Assembly: GCA_039000515.1 (NCBI GenBank)
Contig: JBCFYV010011135.1
Span: 33,013,876-33,077,875 of the forward strand
Origin: Timema cristinae
Taxonomy: Eukaryota; Arthropoda; Insecta; Phasmatodea; Timematidae
DNA: 64,000 nucleotides
Direction of reading: 5' to 3'
Part shown: positions 22,523-33,081 of the stretch, piece by piece
Position numbering within the stretch: position 1 is the stretch's first letter
How the letters are laid out: the number at the start of each line of letters is the position of its first letter
Notes under the pieces: generated by a model
The model's input: only the letters and a program-made list of their open reading frames with translations
The model's database searches: none
Told to the model about the DNA's origin: nothing
Program-made: the position numbers and the translations under genes

Positions 22523-22877
22523 GCTTGCAATCTTTCAAGGTAAAGGAAACTTCACTGACAAGTTATTCGTCTACTATTGGACATGGACGGTTCTAAACCT
22601 CAGGCCGCTAAATTAAATTGATGTTCACTTGAAAACTCACAAATTTTGGCAAATCTTGATGGAAACGGTAGCTGATGGCTGCGGTACATAAGGGATGAAC
22701 CGTTGGCCCAGGAGTGGGTGGAGGGGTGGAGGGGTCCGGGGGTTAATCCACCCTCTCTCTCTGTTCCATATCCTTCTGACGTCATGATTTCACTCTCCTT
22801 TACTTCTTCGATCCGTGTTGAGTGGCTCGCTCGAAAGAATCACAAAGTTTGCAGAGCAAAGGCACTCTCATTGTCCT

Positions 22878-23110
22878 AACGGGTCTAGCGGTCAGAGCTC
22901 CTGGCTACGGATCCAGAAAAGTCCCAGGTTCTATCCCGGAGCTTCCAGAATATTTCTGTGAGGCAGTTGTGTATAACGGAGCCTCGGCCGCATGAGGATA
23001 AAATTGAGGAACCACTTGAATTAATAAATGGCGACCAACTGTCTAGAAAACTGATAATTAGCTGTGCTGACCACATGAAAACCTCTCTCCACAAGTGTTG
23101 GAACCATCAT
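22878..23110 (+). mobile_element. tRNA-derived SINE of a fifth type
   Basis: Head with box A TCTAGCGGTCAGAGCTCC, anticodon-loop-like GGCTACGGATCC and box B CCCAGGTTCTATCCCGG. The body (GAACCACTTGAATTAATAAA) is unlike S1-S4 and seen once, so the 3' boundary is uncertain. Confidence 0.5.
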
Positions 23111-23157
23111 CGCTAACAGGTGTAGCTCGCTTACGGGCTGACGCAATGTAGTTTTAA

Positions 23158-23196
23158 CCTAGAACAGCAACACTGGTATCAGTTATTGTAATATCT
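23158..23196 (+). repeat. Relic of 85-bp minisatellite A
   Basis: AACCTAGAACAGCAACACTG, then TTATTGTAATATCT. One monomer, isolated from both arrays. Confidence 0.6.
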
Positions 23197-23278
23197 CACT
23201 TTCGTTGATCAAAGCACGCTCTTCTCAAACAATTTAATTGCTAGCCAAATCAAAAAAGGCCCCCCTTTACAACATGGC

Positions 23279-23530
23279 TTTTGACAACGTTACAACATTG
23301 CCACATAGTGCCCGACAACACTGCCACATAGTGCCTAACAACACTGCCACATAGTGCCTGACAACACTGCCACATAGTGCCTGACAACGCTACCACAAAG
23401 TGCCTGACAACGCTGCCGCATAGTGCCCGACAACGCTGCCGCATAGTGCCCGACAACGCTGCCGCATAGTGCCCGACAACGCTACCGCATAGTGTCTAAC
23501 AACACTGCCACCTAGTGCCTAAAACGTCAC
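23279..23530. repeat. 23-bp minisatellite
   Basis: About 11 copies of a 23-bp unit (ACAACACTGCCACATAGTGC plus CTG). The minus strand stays open across part of it, a product of the repeat. Confidence 0.95.
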
Positions 23531-23938
23531 AACATAATTTAGAACCTGCTGAACAGCGTATTCGTAAAGCGACCGTAACATAGTATACACTAAACAATCG
23601 CCGAGCCAAATGGCGAATCTCCTTTAGTTTGATCGTGCTAAATGAGATTTAAAATGGAAATAATAGTTTTGATGGGCCTCTTGTAAACTGTACTTGGGCA
23701 CTAGAGATTGTTATTCATTAAGTTTCTTTAAACTGCAGCCTCATAAATAAAGATGGTGTATAATGTCATAGTTTGTAATGAGGTGGGTAGATGATTTCAA
23801 AACTTACTTTGCTATTATTAGGTGGGTTGCCAGTATTTTAATATTACAACACCATCCAACATCCAACTGTAACGATGTTCCAAACAACAACAAACATCTA
23901 ACGCCTATCACCCTGTAATATGGAGTTTCAACACTCAC
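23531..23938. other. Unassigned sequence, possible intron
   Basis: No repeat partner. If the candidate minus-strand exon at 23939-24024 is real, this is the start of its first intron. Confidence 0.3.
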
Positions 23939-24024
23939 CAAGGCTGGCATGGCTTCTCTCCGTCAGATGGAACACTAACTCACGCACCAAAACAACCTCT
24001 CCCGTTGCTTCAATGAATTTGACT
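23939..24024 (-). CDS. Possible first exon of a host gene (weak)
   Basis: On the minus strand an arthropod-type initiator TCAGTC (24026-24021) lies about 75 bp before ATG CCA GCC TTG (23950-23939). This is followed at once by a consensus splice donor, GTGAGT (23938-23933). The ATG is preceded by GAGAAGCC, an acceptable start context. Only four codons (MPAL) would be coding, so no function can be read. The 24000-24230 segment shows no repeat partner and is more GC-rich than its surroundings. A plus-strand TATA box lies about 210 bp away in the opposite direction. No downstream exon has been recognised, and chance occurrence is quite possible. Confidence 0.28.
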
Positions 24025-24235
24025 GAAAAGAGACGCTGGTCAGCGCCTCGCTCGTCATCCAGGCCCGGCCCACAACAAACTAGAACTCAACTTGACTAAG
24101 CCAACTTCCGTTTCCGCTTCTCGAGTGTTCTCCCTTCTTCGAGTAATTACTGGACTGTCCGCTACGCTTCCAGAGCGCTAGTCTTCTCCCCTCCTTTCCC
24201 CCCCTCTTCTGAGAACATGTGTGGACTGTGTGTAC

Positions 24236-24292
24236 TATAAAATAGCTGGTGTTGTTTAGAGCAGCACTCATTGTACCACTGGCTTACACAAG
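24236..24292 (+). promoter_or_regulatory. Possible TATA promoter with short first exon
   Basis: TATAAAATAG at 24236-24245, then CACTCATTG with an initiator-like A at 24270. ACACAAG/GTGAGGG is a splice-donor consensus at 24293. It points away from the candidate minus-strand exon at 23939-24024, so the pair could be a divergent promoter of about 250 bp. The TATA-to-start spacing (34 bp) is slightly long. Confidence 0.28.
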
Positions 24293-25179
24293 GTGAGGGC
24301 GCCGGTATAAAACTAATGTTTGGGAATATTCTTCAAAATTCAGTTCTGGTTTAAATGGGGGAGATACTTATTCAAAATCACTGTTTGGGCTTTTTAATGT
24401 TATGATTTATAAATGGGGTTTAACGCGGTTGAACCGCGAGTTTATGATGTTAGTTTTCAAGGGGAATTCTTGATTGACTTCAGTACTTCTTTGTACTGGT
24501 GGCGCGCCCTTATCTTAACTTAGAGTAACTAAGTGGTTGCCTTGATATTTTCTAGAGTTTCAGAGGGTATTAGAGAATATACAATGCTCGCTTTAGCCAC
24601 GAAGTTTATTATATATTCATTTGTTTCTGATGAGGTTTTCACGCTAAGACGTATGGGTGTAACGGTGGCTTACGAAACTCATTCTATGAATTTTATTCTA
24701 TGTTGTATTATTAGATTATGCGTTGTTACTCAGGATTAGGATTTAACGGCTATTGTTGGGGTCTATTTGTAAGATATTTAACCACTATATTATATATATT
24801 TTTAGGTATCAAAAGTTAATTTTTATGGGTTCTATATTTTATATATTTTGTTTAACGTCATTGGTATTCATAACTAAATGTCGGCCATCTTGGTTTTTGG
24901 AGTTTTATGCGCCTTTCGGCGGCCAGTTTAAATTTAGATGTCAGAATTTTCACTCCAACAATTTCCCGTGTGAGAGCAGTAAATATTAAGTATATTTGTG
25001 ATGGCTAAGTTAATGTTTTTTCCAGTCTAATCGTAGGCTCTCTATGCCTTTCTTTTGGACTATACTATATATCTACACTACCTTTGTAATTAACCAAATT
25101 TAAATAAATCTATGTCTTCTCTTGTGATCCCATGGCTGTTCTTTACACACGTTTCAGTCCTTGTTGTGGGCGTCACAAT
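24293..25179. other. Unassigned sequence, possible intron
   Basis: AT-rich, with no repeat partner in the window. Open frames of 68 and 78 codons on the plus strand show no recognisable protein. Confidence 0.35.
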
Positions 25180-25648
25180 ACTAGATAGCTGTTGCCCACA
25201 GCTTTGCTCGCGTGGAAGTTGATTATATACAAATACGAAAATATACATATGTATTTACAGATTAATTTAAAATATTACGTTACGTTGATGACCATAACTT
25301 GACCTCAGATAAAAAATAGTGCAAGTCCGATACAAACTTTCACCCCCTTTTTCACCCCTTATTAAATAAAATTTCCAAAATTCCTGAAACACGTATTTAT
25401 TTGTTTTACGTCAATAACCGAAATACAAAATTTTGTTTATGTAACTTTCAAAATGACGGACTTTCATACATATTATCATCCCCTATTTTAACCCCTTTGG
25501 GGTGGAATTTTCTAAAATCCTTTCTTAGTGGGTGCCTACATAACAAAATGAATATACAGTCCGAATTTCATGCTTGTAGCCTTGATAGTTTGCGCTCGGC
25601 GATGATGAATCAGTCAGTCAGGACATGTTATTTTATAAGTATAGATAA
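25180..25648 (+). mobile_element. G-family retroposon-like repeat, copy 2
   Basis: About 95% identical to 2052-2533. It runs from CTAGATAGCTGTTGCCCAC to TTATAAGTATAGATAAAAC and abuts an F repeat with no spacer. Confidence 0.75.
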
Positions 25649-25976
25649 AACCACACGGCTGACTCACTCACTGACATTAATGTTTACCCACTTCCAGATG
25701 AGCTAGAAACTTGAAATTTGGAAAACTTATAGCTTATATCCTGTACCGACGGGAAAATTACAAAAAAAAGTTTAAATAATTGTTTTTTAACCCCCGAAAA
25801 AAAAATACAAAATGTCGGAGCAACTTTAAAGTTGGTGCGGACCTTTCTTTGGAGGTCTCTTGTGGCTAAACGGTAAGACCTATCAAAAAACTGCTCTGGA
25901 ACTACATTAGTTTACATCCACTTGAAATAAAACTGACTGGGGTTTGGGGTCGGAGCCCCTAAAGAACATAGCTAGT
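25649..25976 (-). mobile_element. F-family repeat
   Basis: CACACGGCTGACTCACTCAC to GGAGCCCCTAAAGAACATAG. Complete minus-oriented copy, joined directly to G. Confidence 0.8.
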
Positions 25977-26157
25977 GTTTACTATAGGCCTGCATCCAAA
26001 ACAGGTCTAGCATTTATATACTATATATAGTAATGATGTCGATTTTCCCCTTCAATATTATTCCAAATCAAGAAGTTCGCACCTTGATATATCTCAAATT
26101 AATGGACAATTTTATCATATTGAACCTTTTGATTCCTTATGTATTACAATGTTTTAA

Positions 26158-26281
26158 CTTTTTTTGTAATTTTCCCGTCGGTTACAGGCTAGGAGCTATT
26201 AGTTTGCCAAATTTCAAGTTTCTATCTCATCTGGAAGTGGGTGAACATTAATGTCAGTGAGTGAGACATGTGGCTTTATAT
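26158..26281 (+). mobile_element. F-family repeat, 3' part
   Basis: TTTTCCCGTCGGTTACAGGC through GTCAGTGAGTGAGACATGTG. Opposite in orientation to the copy 200 bp upstream. Confidence 0.75.
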
Positions 26282-26675
26282 TGGTATATGATATAATTGG
26301 CCTAAGATGAGTATAACGTATTTTATAATATATTGCTAGTGTGTTTATATCAAGTATTTTATAATATATTATATAGTTCTGACATAAACATACATATATA
26401 TCTAGTAAATAGTATTCAGGATAATATATAATGATACAGAACAAATCACACAAACCAAATTAATAGCCCAATAAAATTGATACATTTATTGAACGTTAAA
26501 AATTAATCAACTTATAGAATAGTGATAATTTAATTGAACTTAAAATATCAATCGTCCTTTTAATTAAAAGTGACACATTAATTAACCTAAAAAAAAATTA
26601 TTATACTTTTCTTGGACGTTAAAACAAAATTACTTATGTCATCTACGTCAAATAAAGTCTCATAATTGTATCATA

Positions 26676-26727
<52 letters not shown>

Positions 26728-27339
26728 TAATATAATTAAGGGCCAGTTTTCCAACTTACGAACTCTCCTCCGGGGAAACAACGAACCGAAAACACTTCGC
26801 AAAGTGTTCAAATGGAGGGACACAGTTCGAGAGGATCACTTACCTGTAAAAAAACAAAAAACAAAAAAAGAAATAAAATAAAAGCTACCATCAGAGTGTT
26901 GGGTAAAAGTTTCAAAACGTGTAATTGGGTCTGAAAGCGACCCCGAACGAAAAAAAAACAACTCTCATGTCCTCCTTCCCTAACCACCACTGTAGATTAG
27001 AGAGTAGTAGCACGCTCTGTTGAGTGAAATTGTAACCAACGCTTTCAGACAGAAAAAAATGGGAAGATGTCACAGACAATCAACATCGTTCGTTAAGAGG
27101 GAGAGGGGGGGGGGAAGTGCGCTTTTTTTTATTATATATAAAAATAAATGGAACATAGCAATGGACAAACTTTTTATCTCACCTTTATATAAAAAAAAAT
27201 TGAGAGACCTACACTTAAAACTCTTAAGACTTGTGAAAAAACAAATAATATAATTGTGTTACAGAAACACTTCATCAATTGATATAAATAAAATAAAATA
27301 AATTTTTATAGAAACATTGAGAAAAGATTAACATTTCTG
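26282..27339. other. AT-rich unassigned sequence
   Basis: Contains (AT)n at about 26684-26726 and a G run at 27106-27115. No supported exon. Confidence 0.4.
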
Positions 27340-27985
27340 TTCACCAAACAGTAACACCAACTTTCTAATCTCAAAAGTACCTAATTAAAATAATGGATAC
27401 TTGCTTATAGCTAAGAAAATAATAGTTTTATAAAAATACACTTCAAATAAAAGTAATTTATTTTTAATAGTACTATAACTTTACAATGGTAAGTTGTTTC
27501 GTATCTGAAATAGTTGCGGAGATATGATCAAATTTGAAAATATCCGCTTTTGTAAATTACCATCAAAGTAGTTTTTTTTATGAAAAAACTAAAATAGCCA
27601 TTTTGTTTATAATACTAAACAGTGTCTAGATAAGAAATTTATTCAAAATCTACTGAGCGGATTTTGAGAAAAACGGTTTAATCACTATTTGTTACCATTA
27701 AGTTACCATTAATTTTATGGTTAGATATCTAATTCCAAAAACTCTTCGGAGGGAACTTATCAAAAACTTAAATACCAAGTTTTAACTCGATCATTAAAAT
27801 ATTTTAAGCTATAGTCCAAGTTACAGACAGAGGGACAAACGGCATCCCAAAAAAAAAAAAAAAAAAAAAAAAGGTTGTTTCAAGGGGTAATGAAACGTTG
27901 ACATTTATTAAAATTTCTAGTTCGAGTGCTTTGATTACCACAATACTTTCTCTCTTCGAGGGGTCAAGCCAAGGTCAATAAAATC
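27340..27985 (+). repeat. D-family repeat, longest uninterrupted copy
   Basis: Includes TGAAATAGTTGCGGAGATAT, CTACTGAGCGGATTTTGAGA, ACGGCATCCC plus a poly-A run (27849-27872), and CTTTCTCTCTTCGAGGGGTC. Partners are 51180-52060 (split by F), 61820-62230 (inverted) and shorter pieces. It is dispersed and about 650 bp long, with no protein or clear terminal repeat seen. Confidence 0.65.
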
Positions 27986-28082
27986 GCATTTCACCGAAAA
28001 GCATACATAAAATTGTAGATAATGTTATAGAAACACAATATTTGATATTTTAGAAGACATTCTAACAAAATATGTAGTAAGG

Positions 28083-28348
28083 AGCATATATACAGGGTGT
28101 TCTCGGATATTATTATACTACTATAAAGCATATATACAGGGTGTTCTAGGATATTATTATACTACTATAAAGCATAGATACAAGGTGCTCTCGGATATTA
28201 TCATACTACTATAAAGCATATATACAGGGTGTTCTCGGATATTATTATACTACTATAAAGCATATATACATGGTGTTCTAGGATATTATTATACTACTAT
28301 AAAGCATAGATACAGGGTGCTCTCGGATATTATCATACTACTATAAAG
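28083..28348. repeat. 44-bp minisatellite abutting an F repeat
   Basis: Six copies of a 44-bp unit (GTGTTCTCGGATATTATTAT, ACTACTATAAAGC). The last unit runs straight into the F copy, whose left end reads ACTACTATAAAGCC. Confidence 0.95.
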
Positions 28349-28935
28349 CCACACGGCTGACTCACTCACTGACATTAATGTTTATACACTTCCAGATGAG
28401 CTAGAAACTTGAAATTTGAAAAACTTATAGCTTCTAGCCTGTATTATTATTATTATTATTAGCACCGCGTCTTACTACCCGTTCGGGTTATACGCACTTA
28501 TGCTAATGTGTAATGGTAGGGTGATTGTGAGATGAAATGAAGGACCTACAGCTTAACGTGGAATCCGAACCACGGTGGAGGCCTGGCATTCCCCACATTC
28601 ACAAGATGTCTTGTCAGAGGTGAAGGAAGGGTTTGGTAATCAGATAAATCTTTGCCGGGACCGAGGATTGAACCCCGGCCGCCAGCATAGAAGTCTGACA
28701 CCTTACCCTAGACCACCAGGTCACCTAATTCTAGCCTGTAACCAACGGGGAAATACAACAAAAAAATCAAAATTTTAATTTTTATACCCTGAAAAATATT
28801 CAAAATGTTGGAGCAACTTTAAAGTCGGTGCGGACCTTTCTTTGGAGGTCTCTTGTAGCTAAACGGTAAGCCCGATCAAACAACTTGTCTGGAATTACAT
28901 TAGCTTACATCCACTTGCAAATAAAATTCACGAAC
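28335..28935 (-). mobile_element. F-family repeat split by a SINE
   Basis: Left part 28335-28443, right part 28729-28935. The two halves join perfectly when the S2 between them is removed. The right end is slightly truncated relative to other copies. Confidence 0.9.
28444..28728 (-). mobile_element. S2 SINE nested in F, 12-bp TSD
   Basis: Flanked by TTCTAGCCTGTA at 28432-28443 and 28729-28740, identical copies of F sequence. Full-length, from (ATT)n and tail to head complement GACCACCAGGTCACC. Confidence 0.97.
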
Positions 28936-28967
28936 AAAGAGAGTAAATATATATAAAATGGAGCATG

Positions 28968-29287
28968 CTCATCTCGTGTACTGAACAAGAAAGAAATAAT
29001 AGCTCAAAAATTTAAAATCACTCGTGACTTTTTTCCGCCCCTCTTTTCCCTCACAAGAGTGAAGCGCTCATCTCTCGTGAACTAGAGTAGGTTCACGTCA
29101 TTGTGTGTCATCTACCCCTCCTTTAGTCAAGTTCATATCTAACCTAACCTAACCCTAACCTAACTGTTAATTTGAAAGTATGTGTATTGGAGGTTGTTCC
29201 CACTTTAAAAAAAAGAGTGGAAAAGTCAGTCACTAGCGATTTTAAATCGTAAGAGATTATTTTTTTCTAATCAGTACACTGGATGAG
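28968..29287. mobile_element. Possible small inverted-repeat element with telomere-like core
   Basis: CTCATCTCGTGTACTGA on the left and its imperfect inverse (TCAGTACACTGGATGAG) on the right, 15 of 17 matching. A (CCTAA)-type block lies near the centre. No TSD is evident, so the element call is tentative. Confidence 0.3.
29139..29164. repeat. Telomere-like (CCTAA)n block
   Basis: CTAACCTAACCTAACCCTAA continuing to CCTAAC. The complement matches the insect TTAGG repeat. Too short for a telomere. Confidence 0.8.
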
Positions 29288-29536
29288 AAGTTACAAGACA
29301 AAACAGCAACAACAACAAAAGTTGATAAATTATAATAAGTTCTTCCTCTGAAAATGGGACTTTACTAAGAAGTCAAAGTGTGAGATATTGTGTAAAAGGG
29401 ACAGACTGGCGCCTGCGTTACAGGTTGTTCATCCATAAGTGGGAGAACCTGTTTCATTGGACGTGTTTAGTCTTTAGGTCACCGCCTACTATGAGGAAAA
29501 TACCATCGCACTGCTGTATTTATTATGGTAATTATA

Positions 29537-29873
29537 CTACTATGAAGTCACACGGCTGACTCACTCACTGACATTAATGTTCACCCGATTCCAAATGAGA
29601 TAGAAACTTGAAATTTAGCAAACTTATAGCTTATAGTCTGTAGCTGACGGGAAAATTCTAAAAAATCTAAAATTGAAATTTTTAACCCCCCGAAAAAAAT
29701 TCAAAATGGTGGAGCAACTTTAAAGTTGGTGCGGACCTTTCTTTGGAGGTCTCTTGTGGCTAAACGGTAAGACCTATCAAAAAACTACTCTGGAGTTACA
29801 TTAGTTTACATCCACTCGAAAAGAAAACTCGCTGGGGGGTTTGGGGGGCGGAGGCCCCAACGAGCAAAGCGAG
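29537..29873 (-). mobile_element. F-family repeat
   Basis: Complete copy from TGAAGTCACACGGCTGACTC to GGCCCCAACGAGCAAAGCGA. Confidence 0.85.
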
Positions 29874-29887
29874 TGACAGTTATAAAG

Positions 29888-30160
29888 CTTCAAAACTACT
29901 ATAAACAATCCTCAACAGATGTTGAATATCTGTCGAGGGGGGTCCTGAAATTTAATGTCAACATTTTATCTTCTAATGCCGCCATGCCTATGACAGATAT
30001 TCAACAAATGTTGATATCACCACGTGAAGAAAATTAATCTCTTTATTTCTAGTGGAGAAATATTTGATTTATTTTGACCAAACAAATGTTTGCCCATAAA
30101 AACAGCAAACACACTTACCTTACCTTGCGTTTCCTAGACTGCCACTGTAACGAGACCATT
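29888..30160. mobile_element. E-family fold-back element, right half
   Basis: Matches the right half of 45761-46435. It keeps ATGACAGATATTCAACAAAT, GTTGATATCACCACGTGAAG and the outer CACTTACCTTACCTTGCGTT. The left arm is largely missing. Confidence 0.65.
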
Positions 30161-30253
30161 TCAATGCCACTCGTATAAAATTACGTCACGTGGTGGGGTA
30201 GGAGGGGGAAGAGATCCAAAACTATAAAATATTCGGAGGAGGAGAAAATTAAG

Positions 30254-30745
30254 TTGGGGTACGGCCAGACTGAGCGCGCTCGCTTGAAAGATAGGACTGG
30301 TTCTACTTTTCAAGCGCGCGCGCTCGAGCCGGTACAGTCTAGTTTACAGGCGCTTGACAATATTATTGTATGTTGGTTCATTGAGTGCTGGAAATCTTCT
30401 CATGATGACATTTTTATTATTTAGATAGGTTTAACACACTTGCTACTAACGGCCTAATTTAATTGGTAAGATCATAAACCATATATATATAAAACTGATA
30501 TGTTAAAATACTTCAATATTATAATCAAAGTAGGCCTTTACAAATAAAAATCCCCATTAGCGTGGAGAGAGGATGAGAAAACCACAACAATAAATCACTT
30601 GTCAAAAAACCACCCTCAGTTCACTGAGCCAAGATTCGAACCTTTGCCTCCTTGTAAACAACTATCGAGAGCTATCTGCTAATCATACGCTCGCTCTCCA
30701 GTCTGGCCACCCAGTCGCTTACACGCTTGTCAGTTTGGCCGATAC
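30254..30745. mobile_element. Harbinger-type MITE carrying a SINE segment, copy 1
   Basis: Ends GGGGTACGGCCAGACTGAGC and, inverted, AGTATCGGCCAAACTGACAA. About 430 bp match 32252-32670 in reverse orientation, including the internal tRNA-like segment (30545-30700) with box B complement AAGATTCGAACCTTTGCCTC. The GCGC-rich arms are long. Confidence 0.75.
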
Positions 30746-30909
30746 TTAAACCGAGAGTGCAAAAACAAAAATAAACAAGTGATTTTGCAAACAATACAGT
30801 CAGCAAGCAGCACTACTCTACTTATTGAATATTGGAGGGGATTTCATACCAGCTGGTATGTGACGTCATCGGTCTGGTTACCAGAGGGGAGGGGATCTAT
30901 TCTTTTTTT

Positions 30910-30933
30910 GTCACCGCGTCTTACTAACCGTTC
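30910..30933 (-). mobile_element. S3 SINE tail, split from its body
   Basis: TCACCGCGTCTTACTAACCG. The rest of this SINE resumes at 31906, beyond a J element. Confidence 0.7.
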
Positions 30934-31905
30934 ATTCCAGGTGAGCCATTTATAATTTGAGACACCAAAATATCCTGAAAACGAAGCATTTTAGAAAAAA
31001 AAAAATTGTTACGAGCAAAATATTTGTTTTTTAAGAATGGAAAGAGAACCGAACTATTTATTTTTGATTTAGTGAACATCTTCAAGGCTATTTCAAGGTA
31101 AACTTTATGGTTTCTAAACTAAAACCTATCATTTTTGTAACGGTATTTTACTTGACACAAAAAACAAAATTTACATGCTTTTTTTTATTATTTAACATCA
31201 ATTTTTGAATATATTTTAACTTCTAATTTCTTATAACAATTTTTATTCGAGAACTTTTTATTACATCATGTTATTATTTATTGCAAAAAATGCAATTTTA
31301 TTTACAGCATTACTTTAATAAATGTTCAAAATTATATCTAATAACATCGATACAATTTGTGCAACAACGTTCTAGAATAAAAATTGTTATAGAAAATACA
31401 AGTAAAAATATCTTCTAAAATTGATGCCAAATGAAAAAAAGTTTCAAATTTTTTAATATAAAATAACGTTACAAAAATTATAGGTTAGCGTTCCTCTTTA
31501 AAAAAACAAAAAAAACTTTGTTCAAAACAATTTTTCCTAAAATGCTTCTTATTATGATTATTCAGGTGTCTTAACCTAAACGCCTCACCTGGTTTATTAT
31601 TATTATTATTATTAGCACCGCGTCTTACTACCCGTTTGGGTTACACGCACTTACGCTAATGTTTAATGGTAGGGTTATTGTGAGATGAAATGGAGGACCT
31701 ACAGTTTAACGTGGGATCCGAACCACGGTGGAGGTCTGGCATTCCACACATTCACAAGTTGTGATTAATACACGTCTTGTCAGAGGTGAAAGAAGGGTTT
31801 GGTAATCAGATAAATCTGTGCCGGGACCGAGGATTGAACCCCGGACCCCAGCACACAGGTCAGACACCTTACCCCTAGACCACTAGGTCACCCCTCAACT
31901 GGAAT
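30934..31905. mobile_element. J-family AT-rich DNA element (with nested S2)
   Basis: Inverted ends of about 60 bp with mismatches (ATTCCAGGTGAGCC at the left; the right read inward ATTCCAGTTGAGG or ACCAGGTGAGGCG). The outer arms share GAAGCATTTTAG. Internal AT-rich sequence matches 50500-51000. It interrupts an older S3 between its tail and body and was itself hit by an S2. Confidence 0.65.
31593..31892 (-). mobile_element. S2 SINE nested in J
   Basis: Full-length. Flanked by CCTCACCTGG (31583-31592) and CCTCAACTGG (31893-31902), a 10-bp TSD with one mismatch. Confidence 0.93.
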
Positions 31906-32100
31906 ACAAATTACGCTAAATGTATTAAGATATGAGGAAGGCTGAATTTAAAGAAAAAGTACCAGCATTTGCCTAGATAAAGAAAGATTTAGTAGGGAAA
32001 ACTATTTTAGGATGAAAAAAAAGCCCCTTGATAAACCCAACCAGGATTCCAACCCATATATCCACCCCATTTGGCTGTCCAGTCTATTTGGAGACCACCC
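31906..32100 (-). mobile_element. S3 SINE body and head (rest of split copy)
   Basis: Continues from 30933: AAATTACGCTAAATGTATTA, TTTGCCTAGATAAAG, and the box B complement CCAGGATTCCAACCC. Confidence 0.7.
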
Positions 32101-32251
32101 AAAGAGGGTGAATACATGTTTGGGAGTGTCAACATCTGTATGAACCACACAGAAGGGGTTGGGGGAGGGGGTGGCGTGTCCAATGACAGAGGGAGGGGAA
32201 TAAATAACCTCTCTCAATGTCCAGCTGTTTGTACAGTGAATTTAATCATAA

Positions 32252-32670
32252 GGGTTCGGCCAGACTGACAAACAAGCGAGCGAGCGTGTGATTAGCAAAT
32301 AGCTCTTGATAGTTGTTGACGAGGAGGCAAAGGTTCGAATCTTGGCTCAGTGTACTGAGGGTGGTTTTTGACAAGTGATTTATTGTTGTAGTTTTCTCAT
32401 ACTCTCTCCACGCTAATGGTGATTCTTATTTGTAAACGCCTACTTTGATTATAATATTTAAGTATTTTAACATATCAGTTATATATAGTTTATGATCTTA
32501 CCAATTAAATTAGGCCGTAAGTAGCAAGTGTGCTAAACCTATCTAAATAATAAAAATGTCAACATGAGAAGTTTTTCCAGGACTTAATGAACCAACATAC
32601 TATAATATTGCCCAGCGCCTGTAAACTAGACTGTACCGGCTCGAGCGCTCGCTCCAGTCTGGCCGTCCCC
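32252..32670. mobile_element. Harbinger-type MITE carrying a SINE segment, copy 2
   Basis: 419 bp. Ends GGGTTCGGCCAGACTG and, inverted, GGGGACGGCCAGACTGGAGC, flanked by TAA at 32249-32251 and 32671-32673. It contains GGCAAAGGTTCGAATCTTGG and CTCTCTCCACGCTAATGG, the box B and body of an S3-type SINE without its tail. Confidence 0.8.
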
Positions 32671-32744
32671 TAAGGACTATTCTACACTATCGGTTAAGAC
32701 GCTAACCACCGCGCCTTTGGACGAAACCCTTGTTTCTAAGTTTT

Positions 32745-33015
32745 GGTCGAGACCAGCGTTTTGACCGCTACCTCTGCTCGTCTCAAGGCCACAACAAGTC
32801 TTTCATCAGGAATAATAAATACTCTTCCTCAAGATGGTGTCACGTTTTGCAATATTTCCATTCACTAAACCAAGAAGTTCATCAAATGAAACCACAGACA
32901 TTCTATGGTATAAAAATAACTTCTCTGGGTACATTCTGTGGTTCATAAACATAATATGAAACTGTCCTGTTGAGAGACAACTCGATAATGTGGGGGATAT
33001 AGCCTGCCTGTACAA
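32745..33015 (-). pseudogene. Decayed PIF/Harbinger transposase fragment
   Basis: On the minus strand a frame reads YHRMSVVSFDELLGLV, then AKRDTILRKSI. After one frameshift it continues IPDERLVVALR. The run of Tyr-Arg-Met, FDELL, a D-T-x-x-R-K-x-I block and P-x-E/D-R-L is the N-terminal part of HARBI1-type (PIF/Harbinger) transposases, upstream of the DDE core. Upstream residues (YPEKLFLYHRMS) fit too. The catalytic D, D and E are not present, so it is a dead fragment. It begins about 75 bp from a TAA-flanked MITE and could be kin to the transposase that moved that family. Confidence 0.7.
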
Positions 33016-33081
33016 TGTCCATTTTTAAACCAAAGCAACAACCGCGGCATTTAAACCGCTAGTGTGGAATCAGTAGCTTTT

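Noticed and set aside
29139..29164. True telomere or subtelomere
   Set aside because: Only five or six CCTAA-type units, degenerate, and apparently internal to an inverted-repeat sequence.
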